DNA from: Prevotella sp.
GTDB lineage: Bacteria > Bacteroidota > Bacteroidia > Bacteroidales > Bacteroidaceae
Direction: 5' to 3'
NCBI GenBank assembly: GCA_017557405.1
Contig: JAFYYV010000010.1
Location: forward strand, 1 to 61,728
DNA: 61,728 nt
The translations under genes were made by a program, and so were the position numbers. The notes beneath the pieces are model-generated. The model was not told the origin of the DNA. It searched no databases and saw only the letters and a list, made by a program, of their open reading frames with translations. Positions 8,521-15,450 of the stretch are shown piece by piece. Each line of letters begins with the position of its first letter. The stretch's first letter is position 1.

Positions 8521-8894
8521 GACTTCCGATGATTGATGATTTCCAATATCTCACTGACTTCTTCGTCGCTCAGCTGCTCGTCCTTGGCAAAGAACGACAC
8601 GAGCGAAGCAAACGAACCTCCAAAGAATGTGTTCTGCACCTCTTTCAAATAGGCGCGCGTATATTTCTCTTTGCTGATGGCGGCACTGAAAAGCTGGGCC
8701 TTTCCCGTCTTTTCGGCCTGCACGAAACCTTTCTCTTTCAATATCTTCAGGAAGGTGAGCAGGGTGGTGAGGGCTGGCTTGGGCTCGGGGAGCTTCTCCA
8801 TGATCTCGGAGGAGTACCCTTGGCTGCCTGGCAACGACCAGAGTGCGTTCATCACCTGCGTTTCGGCTTTTGTGAGCTGTTTATTGTCCTTCAT
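8517..8894 (-). CDS. BlaI/MecI-family winged-helix repressor
   Basis: This is a 125-residue cytoplasmic repressor. The N-terminal winged helix (LTKAETQVMNALWSL, then the recognition-helix area ALTTLLTFLKILKEKGF near residues 41-57) and the C-terminal dimerisation half (KYTRAYLKEVQNTFFGG, then DEEVSEILEIINHRK) follow the BlaI/MecI/CopY pattern. In this family the partner protease cuts the repressor and releases transcription. Here the partner is the next gene, overlapping by 4 bp. Its own promoter carries three matching inverted repeats, which supports autoregulation. The target signal is unknown, and the pair may respond to envelope stress rather than beta-lactams. Confidence 0.95.
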   Translation of the reverse strand: MKDNKQLTKAETQVMNALWSLPGSQGYSSEIMEKLPEPKPALTTLLTFLKILKEKGFVQAEKTGKAQLFSAAISKEKYTRAYLKEVQNTFFGGSFASLVSFFAKDEQLSDEEVSEILEIINHRKS

Positions 8895-8895
8895 G

Positions 8896-8975
8896 TTCTA
8901 ATTCTTTAGAATATCTGCCGCAAATATATTCTAAACTTTTAGAACTTCCAAATATTTCGCTCTAAAAAATTAGAA
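8896..8975 (-). promoter_or_regulatory. Three BlaI-type operators (TTCTAA-N4-TTAGAA)
   Basis: Three 16-bp inverted repeats with the same arms lie at 8896-8911 (spacer TTCT), 8929-8944 (spacer ACTT) and 8960-8975 (first arm CTCTAA, spacer AAAA). The start-to-start distances are 33 and 31 bp, about three helical turns. The first covers the leader just before the ATG, the second fills the gap between the -33 and -7 boxes, and the third lies just upstream of the -33 box. This placement fits cooperative repression. Confidence 0.85.
8921..8952 (-). promoter_or_regulatory. Promoter of the BlaI-BlaR1 operon
   Basis: On the minus strand a TTTG -33 box (8949-8952), a 20-bp spacer and TATATTTG (8921-8928) form a full match to the Bacteroidetes promoter pattern. 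The probable start of transcription is about 20 bases before the ATG. Confidence 0.85.
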
Positions 8976-9005
8976 TATTAACATAGATTAAGATTTTTGT
9001 GTCTT

Positions 9006-9023
9006 GTGAGCTGTTTTGCTCAC
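9006..9023 (-). terminator. Possible terminator hairpin after the GH53 gene
   Basis: GTGAGC/GCTCAC forms a 6-bp perfect stem with a 6-base loop, 13 bases past the stop codon. The following minus-strand sequence has no good T run, so intrinsic termination is uncertain. Confidence 0.35.
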
Positions 9024-9035
9024 GATTCTAACACG

Positions 9036-10289
9036 TTATTTAACAATGACTTTCGCGTTTTTGTGGATGTAGATGCCTGGCGCTGATGGCTTGTCGGTGG
9101 TTCGTCCGTCGATGGTGTACCAGCGTGGGTCGTCGGTTGGTTGGTTTTCGAGGGTCTTCACGTTGGCTTGGTCGCCTGTGATGAAGTTGCGCAGCTCGGC
9201 GGTGGCAGGCAATGCACGGCCTGTCTGGTTGTCGAAGAGCGAGGCGTTATACCAATCGTCTGTGACGCGCTGAGTCTCCCATTTGAGTCCGTATTCGTTG
9301 GCTTCGGGAAACCACCAGAAAAGTCCGGTCACATGGGTGTGCTTGTTCAGCATCGTGACCAGGTCGGCGGTGAAACGGCGTTGGCCTTCGTAGGTGAGGG
9401 GATAGCCTTGGTCGTTGCTGCCCACCTTGTAATGGTAGGCGCATCCCGTCTCGACCACCATGATCTGCTTGTCGGGGAACTTGCTTTCGAACTGGGTGAT
9501 AGTCTTCTCCAGTTGGTTCAGGTTGCTGTGGAAGTAGGGGTAGTAGCTGGTTCCGATGATGTCGTAGTCGACGTTGTAGTTGGCCAGCCGTTGGTAGAAA
9601 TCGGTGACAAGCGGCGTGTTGGCGGCTTGTTCGGTGTGGATGATGATCTTGGCGTCGGGGCAGACCTCGCGGCAAGCCTTCCCTGCATTCTTCAATGCGG
9701 TGGTGAAGGTGTTCCAATTCGTGTCTTTGTATCCTGTCCACGCACTGTTGTTCTCCAGTTTGCAATTACTGTCGAACAGCATTCCCCACGAGATTTCGTT
9801 GCCTGTCTGGATGAGGTCGGGCGTGGCTCCAGACTTCACCAACTCGTTGAGACAGTTGCGCGTGTAATCGTAGATGTACTCGTAGGCGGGCGTGTCCATC
9901 TGTTTGAACAAGTAAGGCGTTTTCTGCTGGCTCGGGTCGGCCCATGTGTCGCTGTAGTGAAAGTCCAACAGGAAGGCGAAACCGGCGTCTTTGATTCTCT
10001 TTCCCAGCTTCTTCACGTAGTCGAGGTCTTGGCGCACACCTTGTCTTTTTTCAGCGGCTGTGGCCCTCGAGGGGTCGACGAAAAGACGCACCCGCATGGC
10101 GTTCCAACCCTGCTGCTTGTAGAAGTCGAGCATGTTGGTGATGCGGGTTCCGTCTTGCGTCATGTAGTTGGCACCATGTTCCTCATAGGTGGGTAGCAAC
10201 GAGATGTCGCCACCTACGTATTTCTGGGCAGATGCACAGAGTGCAAAGAGCGCACAGAGTGCCGTTGATATGGTCCTTCCGATTCTCAT
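9036..10289 (-). CDS. Secreted GH53 endo-beta-1,4-galactanase
   Basis: The 417-residue product is predicted to cut beta-1,4-galactan side chains of pectin (type I arabinogalactan). It has a signal peptide ending CASAQ near residue 22. The GH53 TIM barrel is clear: MRVRLFVDP near 65-73, FLLDFHYSDTWADP near 106-119, acid/base Glu165 in QTGNEISWG, and nucleophile Glu280 in MVVETG. After the barrel it ends in a short Y-T-I-D-G-R ... G-I-Y-I ... K motif (about 391-417) shared with other secreted proteins of this window. It follows the 862-residue amylase gene by 40 bp, so it is probably the last gene of the amylase unit, which is odd for a pectin enzyme. A 21-bp direct repeat lies in the gap. Confidence 0.93.
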   Translation of the reverse strand: MRIGRTISTALCALFALCASAQKYVGGDISLLPTYEEHGANYMTQDGTRITNMLDFYKQQGWNAMRVRLFVDPSRATAAEKRQGVRQDLDYVKKLGKRIKDAGFAFLLDFHYSDTWADPSQQKTPYLFKQMDTPAYEYIYDYTRNCLNELVKSGATPDLIQTGNEISWGMLFDSNCKLENNSAWTGYKDTNWNTFTTALKNAGKACREVCPDAKIIIHTEQAANTPLVTDFYQRLANYNVDYDIIGTSYYPYFHSNLNQLEKTITQFESKFPDKQIMVVETGCAYHYKVGSNDQGYPLTYEGQRRFTADLVTMLNKHTHVTGLFWWFPEANEYGLKWETQRVTDDWYNASLFDNQTGRALPATAELRNFITGDQANVKTLENQPTDDPRWYTIDGRTTDKPSAPGIYIHKNAKVIVK

Positions 10290-10295
10290 TCCTTG

Positions 10296-10337
10296 TTATT
10301 AAGAAGTCTTACCGCATTATTAAGAAGCCTTACCGCA
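10296..10337. repeat. 21-bp direct repeat over the amylase stop codon
   Basis: The unit TTATTAAGAAG[T/C]CTTACCGCA occurs twice in tandem (10296-10316 and 10317-10337). The second copy contains the stop codon and last codon of the upstream amylase, and the first sits in the gap before the GH53 start. It looks like a recent tandem duplication of the gene end. Confidence 0.8.
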
Positions 10338-12918
10338 CGATGTACTTCTTTCCATTTTTGATGTAAACACCCTTGCGCAGCGGCTTTTCAACGGCTGTCC
10401 CACTAACGGTGTACCAACGGTTGTCGGAGGACGTGGGTTGGATGTTGAAGATGGCGGTGGAGATGTCTTCGTTGAACATAGAACCACTCAGCTTGGCATT
10501 CGACGTCGTGGGCTGGGCGAAGTAAGCACGGTAGGGTGCGATGTTGCCGTTGCTTCCGATTTTCACGAACGAGCCGTCGCTGGCCTTGTAGCCGTAGTAG
10601 GTGGTCGTGCTGTTGGAGTTCAACGTTTGCTTGGCAACTGTTCCAATGAACGTGAAGTCGCCGGCTGTGACACTCTTGGCTGTCCCGTCTGCCACAATCT
10701 TGTGCTTGAACGGCAGGAGCAACTGACCTGTGGTGTTGGCAATGAACACGTAGGGCGTGAATGCCTCCACCTTGTCGACCTCGTTGAAGTGCAGGTAACC
10801 ATCGGCGTAGCTTGCCAACGCATAGACCTTTCCGTTGAGATTCTGCATCTCGCTCTCGCTGATGCTGAAGGGTAGGCAGATGGTACTGCGGGACTCGGCG
10901 GTGAACTGACGGTTGAAGAGGTCGTTCAGACGTTGGGCATAGTCGGTGATGACACGCTGCAGGCCGCTGACGGTGTAGTAGCCGCCATTGACGAAATCGA
11001 GATTATTGGTCTGTGGTGAACGGTCGTTGTTGAAGATGATTTTCGTAGGTGTGGCATTGTCGTCGTTGCACACCCACTTCCAAATCTCGTTGCCATTGCC
11101 GGCTGTTCCCACCTTCGTTGCACTCACTCCTGGCCATGTGCCGCCTGTGAAGTCGCCGTTGTCGTTCCATGCCCACACTTTTACATTGCTGCCTGTCCAC
11201 TCGCTGGGCTTCTCGAAGTAGGCGAACACTTTGCCTTCTTCATAGGTCACGCCGTCGGGCATTTCCTGGTAGGTGTTCTCCGACGTCTTGTTGTCGGCGG
11301 TTGTTCCACCGTTATACTCGAAGAATTGATTGGAGGTAATGCCAGTTATGTCGCCAGTCTGCGGTTGATTGTTACCCTCGTTCAGGATGATGTTCAGCGG
11401 ACTGACATCAAACGTCTTGTAGTACCATGTCTTGCCGTTGATGATTGTCGTGTTGAGTGTGCTCAAACGAGTGCCAGGCCATGCGTTGTCGATGTAATTA
11501 CCATTCTGGTCCCATACATAGAGGTAGTAGTTGCTGCTGTTGGCATTGACGTAGATGGTGATGCCGTCGGCAGAAGGTTCTTCCACCTCCTTGGCGCTGA
11601 TGTAATAGGCGAAGTTGGGGTTCTCTTCATCGCCGCTTACCACACAGGTGTAGCCTGTCAGGTCAACGTTCTGGGGATAACCACTGATGACGAGCACCTT
11701 CTTCTTCGTACCTTGTACGACGGTTACATAGCCGCCGTCTTTATAGTACTGCTCGAGAATGGGGCTTTGGTTGTTGATGCCAGCTGCTTTGCGAGCCTCA
11801 ATCATCTTCTTGAGCGGCTCTTTATATTGAGTCCAGTGCTTCCAAAACAAGCAGGGCGTACCCGGCATGGCGAGGATGAAGGCGTTGGCGGCAAGGACGT
11901 TGCTTTTCAACTTATTGTCATCACGATAAGTATCGTGGTTGTCTACGAAGGTCACTGCATAGCGGTTGATTTCCGTGTCGGCAGCGTTTCCTTTGTCGCT
12001 CAGCGCATACCAGTTGTTGTTTCCGAAGGCATCGTTGATGACGAACTTCAACCCGAAGTCGAAGGCGGCACTCTGATAGTCGCCATAGGTCTTCGTATCC
12101 TTGATCCACTGCTTCACAGCGGCAGCGTTATCCCAATATTCACCAACGGAGAAGGTGGCGTTGACGGATTTGTTGTATTGCCCCACATAGGAAGCAGCAT
12201 AGCCTTTCACCATGTCGTAGCGGAAGCCAGCATAGCCGAGCTCGTTGACCAAAAAGTCGAGATAGGTCTTGATGTTCTGCTGCACAGTGGCGTTTGTGTG
12301 GTCGAGGTCTCGACAACCATCGAAATTATCTCGTTCGTCTTTCTTTGCTTCAGGGCTGCAGGTGTATTGCACGCCGTCATGATAACCTAGCGGACTGCCG
12401 GAAGTGAACAACTCGTCGTTGGAGCAGATGCCCCAAAGGTTCGTCATGTCGGTGCACCAGGTGAGTGAGTAGGTTTTGCCGCTGGTGGTGGTTACACTTT
12501 CGTTTGGAAAATCGGCCCAGTTGGTCAGTCCGTTCTTATGGTTGATGACAACATCCTCGATGATGCCTGTACCTTTGGCCTTGAACGTCTGGATCATGGT
12601 CTTCAACTCCGCCTCGGTACCGAAGCAGGTGTTGTGGCGAAGCCAATAGACTGGGCTATAGCCCATGTTCTCGTAGCCCCAGTTGCCGGGAGAGTTCCAT
12701 TGGTCTTCTTTGGTTTGTCCTGAATTGGGAACCCAGATGAGGTTGAAATATTGTGACAGTTCGTCGGCCTGTGCAGTCAGTTGATTCCATGTGGTCTCAC
12801 CGAATGAGTCCCAATAGAAACCTTGCAGCATCACTCCTTCGTATTTCTCGGGCCAGCCTTGTGCCATCATCAGCATGGGCATCAACAGGGCTGCTATGAA
12901 AGTGGTTATCTTCTTCAT
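10330..12918 (-). CDS. Secreted GH13 alpha-amylase with starch-binding modules
   Basis: This is an 862-residue exported amylase that hydrolyses internal alpha-1,4 bonds of starch. The signal peptide MKKITTFIAALLMPMLMMAQ fixes the start at 12918. An in-frame extension of 51 residues upstream has no signal-like features and overlaps another small gene in a different frame. The GH13 regions are complete: DVVINH (132-137), nucleophile Asp235 in GFRYDMVKG, acid/base Glu260 in SVGEYWD, and Asp329 in FVDNHD. After the barrel come two CBM26-like modules (about 480-560 and 590-690, each with W-D/N and AWPGT or TWPGV), a further beta-rich region, and the short C-terminal motif Y-T-V-S-G ... G-V-Y-I-K-N-G-K-K. 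It is homologous to the amylase at 13126-15195 and probably arose with it by duplication. It belongs to the operator-controlled amylase unit. Confidence 0.93.
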   Translation of the reverse strand: MKKITTFIAALLMPMLMMAQGWPEKYEGVMLQGFYWDSFGETTWNQLTAQADELSQYFNLIWVPNSGQTKEDQWNSPGNWGYENMGYSPVYWLRHNTCFGTEAELKTMIQTFKAKGTGIIEDVVINHKNGLTNWADFPNESVTTTSGKTYSLTWCTDMTNLWGICSNDELFTSGSPLGYHDGVQYTCSPEAKKDERDNFDGCRDLDHTNATVQQNIKTYLDFLVNELGYAGFRYDMVKGYAASYVGQYNKSVNATFSVGEYWDNAAAVKQWIKDTKTYGDYQSAAFDFGLKFVINDAFGNNNWYALSDKGNAADTEINRYAVTFVDNHDTYRDDNKLKSNVLAANAFILAMPGTPCLFWKHWTQYKEPLKKMIEARKAAGINNQSPILEQYYKDGGYVTVVQGTKKKVLVISGYPQNVDLTGYTCVVSGDEENPNFAYYISAKEVEEPSADGITIYVNANSSNYYLYVWDQNGNYIDNAWPGTRLSTLNTTIINGKTWYYKTFDVSPLNIILNEGNNQPQTGDITGITSNQFFEYNGGTTADNKTSENTYQEMPDGVTYEEGKVFAYFEKPSEWTGSNVKVWAWNDNGDFTGGTWPGVSATKVGTAGNGNEIWKWVCNDDNATPTKIIFNNDRSPQTNNLDFVNGGYYTVSGLQRVITDYAQRLNDLFNRQFTAESRSTICLPFSISESEMQNLNGKVYALASYADGYLHFNEVDKVEAFTPYVFIANTTGQLLLPFKHKIVADGTAKSVTAGDFTFIGTVAKQTLNSNSTTTYYGYKASDGSFVKIGSNGNIAPYRAYFAQPTTSNAKLSGSMFNEDISTAIFNIQPTSSDNRWYTVSGTAVEKPLRKGVYIKNGKKYIVR

Positions 12919-12955
12919 ATCCTTTTTATCCTTAGTTTTTGAAAACGTACTTGCG

Positions 12956-13123
12956 TTATTCATCCCAGACGTTGTAGTGCTGGAGGCTTTTGGCGCCGAG
13001 TTCAACGTCGTCTTGCCCTTCTTGGTCAGTGGGTACTTCTTGTGTGAGCGAACCTTCGAGCAAAGGCTCAATAGCAGCCACCATCATTTTGATGGCTGGA
13101 GTTAAATAGCGTTTCTTTTCCAT
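12956..13123 (-). CDS. Small 55-residue protein of the EKK-Y-x-x-P / H-N-V-W-D-E type
   Basis: This short gene encodes a 55-residue protein starting MEKKRYLTPAIKMMVAAIEP and ending GAKSLQHYNVWDE. It lies two bases after the stop codon of the upstream amylase and 37 bases before the start of the next amylase, on the same strand. I recognise the pattern of many small Bacteroidales proteins: a basic start with Y-x-x-P, a hydrophobic V/I-rich stretch, a leucine-rich middle, and an acidic tail ending in (H/Y)-N-x-W-D-(E/D). The family is uncharacterised as far as I know. There is no signal peptide or membrane segment. Its tight spacing argues that it is translated with the amylases. Its function is unknown, and a role in regulation or export of its neighbours is speculation. 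Confidence 0.8.
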   Translation of the reverse strand: MEKKRYLTPAIKMMVAAIEPLLEGSLTQEVPTDQEGQDDVELGAKSLQHYNVWDE

Positions 13124-13125
13124 TC

Positions 13126-15195
13126 CTATTTGAGGATCGTTTTTTTATTGTTAATGATATAGAGTCCTTTTCCAAGTCCACTCAGGGCTTCGGCTTGGTT
13201 GGTGGCAGTGCGAACGAGTCGACCATCGATGGTATAGACTTTGAAGTCGGTGGGCGTCTTCTCACTGACAACGAGGTCGATGCCTGTGGAAACAGTGCCG
13301 CGTAGTCCTTCCTTGTAGGTGTAGTAGCCACCATTGACAAAGTCAAGGTCGTTGGTCTGGGGTGTTCCGTTGTTGCTGAAGATGATGCCTTGTGGCTGTT
13401 TGGCACTGCTGTTGTTCTGCTTCTTACCGTTCCAGGTCCACTTCCAAACCTTGCAGCCATTGTTGGCAACACCTACCTGCTGGCATTCTACGCCAGGCCA
13501 ACTGCCACCTGTGAAGTTGTCGGAAGGAGAATTGGTCCAAGCCCAGCACTTGATGGTGGAAGTCCATGTAACAGGAGCCTCAAAGAAGGCGCAGATCTCA
13601 TCGGCTGTGCGGGTGCAACAAGCCGGGATGGTGAATTCCTCGATTTGCTCTTCTTTGACTACGTATTTGCGAGTGATGACATTCACCACTTTTCCGCCTG
13701 TGAGCAATCCTACTTTCAACGTCAAGTCTGTGCCAATGGGCAACGATATAGTTGTGCCGCTGGTGGCCTGCTTGCTGCTGGCTGTGGGTGTGGAACCATC
13801 GGTGGTATAGACGATCTTAGCGTTGGCGTCGGTAGAGACGGCGGTAAGCGTAGCCTTCTGCTCAGACGTGTAGTTGCCTGAAGCAAGGTCTACCCAAGCG
13901 GTGTTCATCGTTGTGGGCAGGTAATAGGAATAATGGTAGCCGCTGAGCACGCGTACCCATTGGTTTTCGGCGGGCTCATAGTCTTTCTGATTGCCAACGA
14001 CAACGAGCAGCGAACCATTGGTGCCAACCGTTTCGTATGCGGCGACACTGCTGATGGCGCTGTTGATAATCATGTTCGTATAAGTACTCTGATTGTGGAT
14101 TCCCACCAGTTTGCGTACGTCGATCATGGACTTGATGGCTTGCTTGCAATCAATCCAGTGGGTGAGGAAGACGCAAGGTGTGCCAGGCATGGCGAGCATG
14201 TAGGCATTGGCGGCGAGCGTATCCTTCTTCAACGGGTCTTGTGCGGCATTGGAGCGTTTCTCCGTATCGTGGTTTTCAACGAAAGTCACTGCATAGCGGC
14301 GATAGTCGCCATTCATGTAACTGCTGGAGATGAGCGGCCAGTTGTTGTCGTTGCGCTGAGCGAGTTTGTTCCATTGCCCGTTGTTGGCGGCATTGCGCAC
14401 GGTGTAGCGGAACTGGAAGTCGAAGGCGGCAGAGGTCTTGCCTGTAGCATCAATCCAGTTGCGGATGGTACCTGTGCCGTCCCAGCATTCGCCTACGCTA
14501 TAGGTGGGGTTGGCCGACTCGTTGTAAAGCTTGGTATAGGAACCTGCATAGCCCTTCACCATATCGTAGCGGAAACCGACGTAACCGAGATCGTTGAGCA
14601 ATAGGTCGAGGTAGGCCTTGACACATTTCTGTACATTCTCGCTCTTGTGGTCGAGGTCGCGCATACCGTCCCATCCCTCGCCAGTATCAGCATTGCCGAG
14701 CTGTACGCCGAGTCGAGTAGCTTCGGTCTTGGCCTTTCCATTATCGTCGTTCGAGCATACGTCGGTTGATGACATCGAATAGGTGACTCCCTTGTAGGTC
14801 TCTGTGGGGAAACCAAACCATCCGCTATTGCTCTTGCGGTGGTTGATGACGACGTCTGCGATGGTGCCGATGCCATTTGCCTTGAAAGCTTTGATGAGTG
14901 AACGTAGTTCGGCTTCGTTTCCGAAAGAACTATTGTAGTTGCTGAACCAATAAAGGTCGTCGTAGCCCATGGAAGTTCCACCGCAGTTGGCGCTCTGTGG
15001 CAACCAAACGAGGTCGAAATATTGCCCTAACTCGGCGGCTTGGCTTTCCAAGATGGTCCAGTTGGTATCGTCGAATGAGTCCCAATAGAATGCTTGCAGC
15101 ATGACGCCACCATAGTTCTGAGGCCATCCTTCAGCGGCTTGTGCCGTGAGTGAAAGCGATGAAAGGCACAGGATGAGGTTGAGTATCTTTTTCAT
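13126..15195 (-). CDS. Secreted GH13 alpha-amylase with CBM26-like module
   Basis: This is a 689-residue exported amylase. The signal peptide MKKILNLILCLSSLSLTAQA is followed by the GH13 barrel: DVVINHR (124-130), nucleophile Asp211 in GFRYDMVKGY, acid/base Glu236 in SVGECWD, and Asp310 in FVENHD. A chitobiase C-terminal-like beta domain (about 456-510, IVYTTDGSTPTAS) and a CBM26-like module (about 540-625, with AWTNSPSDNFTGGSWPG) follow. The chain ends in the short Y-T-I-D-G-R ... G-L-Y-I-I-N-N-K-K motif. It is first in a unit with the 55-residue gene, the second amylase and GH53. A LacI-type operator lies upstream at 15309-15322. It probably acts outside the cell or on its surface, feeding the SusCDEF complex. 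Confidence 0.94.
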   Translation of the reverse strand: MKKILNLILCLSSLSLTAQAAEGWPQNYGGVMLQAFYWDSFDDTNWTILESQAAELGQYFDLVWLPQSANCGGTSMGYDDLYWFSNYNSSFGNEAELRSLIKAFKANGIGTIADVVINHRKSNSGWFGFPTETYKGVTYSMSSTDVCSNDDNGKAKTEATRLGVQLGNADTGEGWDGMRDLDHKSENVQKCVKAYLDLLLNDLGYVGFRYDMVKGYAGSYTKLYNESANPTYSVGECWDGTGTIRNWIDATGKTSAAFDFQFRYTVRNAANNGQWNKLAQRNDNNWPLISSSYMNGDYRRYAVTFVENHDTEKRSNAAQDPLKKDTLAANAYMLAMPGTPCVFLTHWIDCKQAIKSMIDVRKLVGIHNQSTYTNMIINSAISSVAAYETVGTNGSLLVVVGNQKDYEPAENQWVRVLSGYHYSYYLPTTMNTAWVDLASGNYTSEQKATLTAVSTDANAKIVYTTDGSTPTASSKQATSGTTISLPIGTDLTLKVGLLTGGKVVNVITRKYVVKEEQIEEFTIPACCTRTADEICAFFEAPVTWTSTIKCWAWTNSPSDNFTGGSWPGVECQQVGVANNGCKVWKWTWNGKKQNNSSAKQPQGIIFSNNGTPQTNDLDFVNGGYYTYKEGLRGTVSTGIDLVVSEKTPTDFKVYTIDGRLVRTATNQAEALSGLGKGLYIINNKKTILK

Positions 15196-15245
15196 CTTTT
15201 ATATGGTTTTTGGTTGATTTGGGTAATCAAGAGAACTTTCAGGGG

Positions 15246-15253
15246 CGAAATTA
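15246..15253 (-). promoter_or_regulatory. Possible -7 box of the amylase unit (TAATTTCG)
   Basis: On the minus strand TAATTTCG has one mismatch to TAnnTTTG. It lies about 50 bases before the amylase ATG and 55 bp downstream of the LacI-type operator, nearly the same spacing as for susC and malQ. Confidence 0.45.
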
Positions 15254-15308
15254 CAAAAAACATTTGAAACCACCATGCATGTGCGGTTTGTTAATGTTTT
15301 TTAGCTAA

Positions 15309-15322
15309 TGCAATCGGTTGCA
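15309..15322 (-). promoter_or_regulatory. LacI-type operator of the amylase unit
   Basis: In gene orientation the site reads TGCAACCGATTGCA, with perfect TGCAA/TTGCA arms around a central CG, the usual LacI-family layout. It is 55 bp upstream of the probable -7 box of the amylase unit. Confidence 0.8.
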
Positions 15323-15353
15323 CGGGACGATAATGGAAACTTCTCAATAACAA

Positions 15354-15423
15354 CAAAAAAAGAAGCAAGAGACCTGCCTTGTGAAATGACTGTATCAATC
15401 ACGAAGACAATTCTCTTGCCTCT
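15354..15423 (-). terminator. Terminator of the susCDEF operon
   Basis: On the minus strand, arms AGAGGCAAGAGA and TCTCTTGCTTCT (one G-T pair) form a 12-bp stem with a loop of about 39 bases, followed by seven T residues. It begins 27 bases past the susF-like stop codon and separates the sus operon from the amylase unit. Confidence 0.8.
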
Positions 15424-15450
15424 TATTTCAAACTTCTAGCTTCTATCGAA

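Noticed and set aside
6652-8894. The BlaI/BlaR1 pair as a beta-lactam resistance system
   Set aside because: There is no penicillin-binding sensor domain and no beta-lactamase or PBP gene nearby.
12919-13071. In-frame 51-residue N-terminal extension of the 862-residue amylase
   Set aside because: It has no signal-like character and overlaps the 55-residue gene in another frame; the signal peptide begins at 12918.
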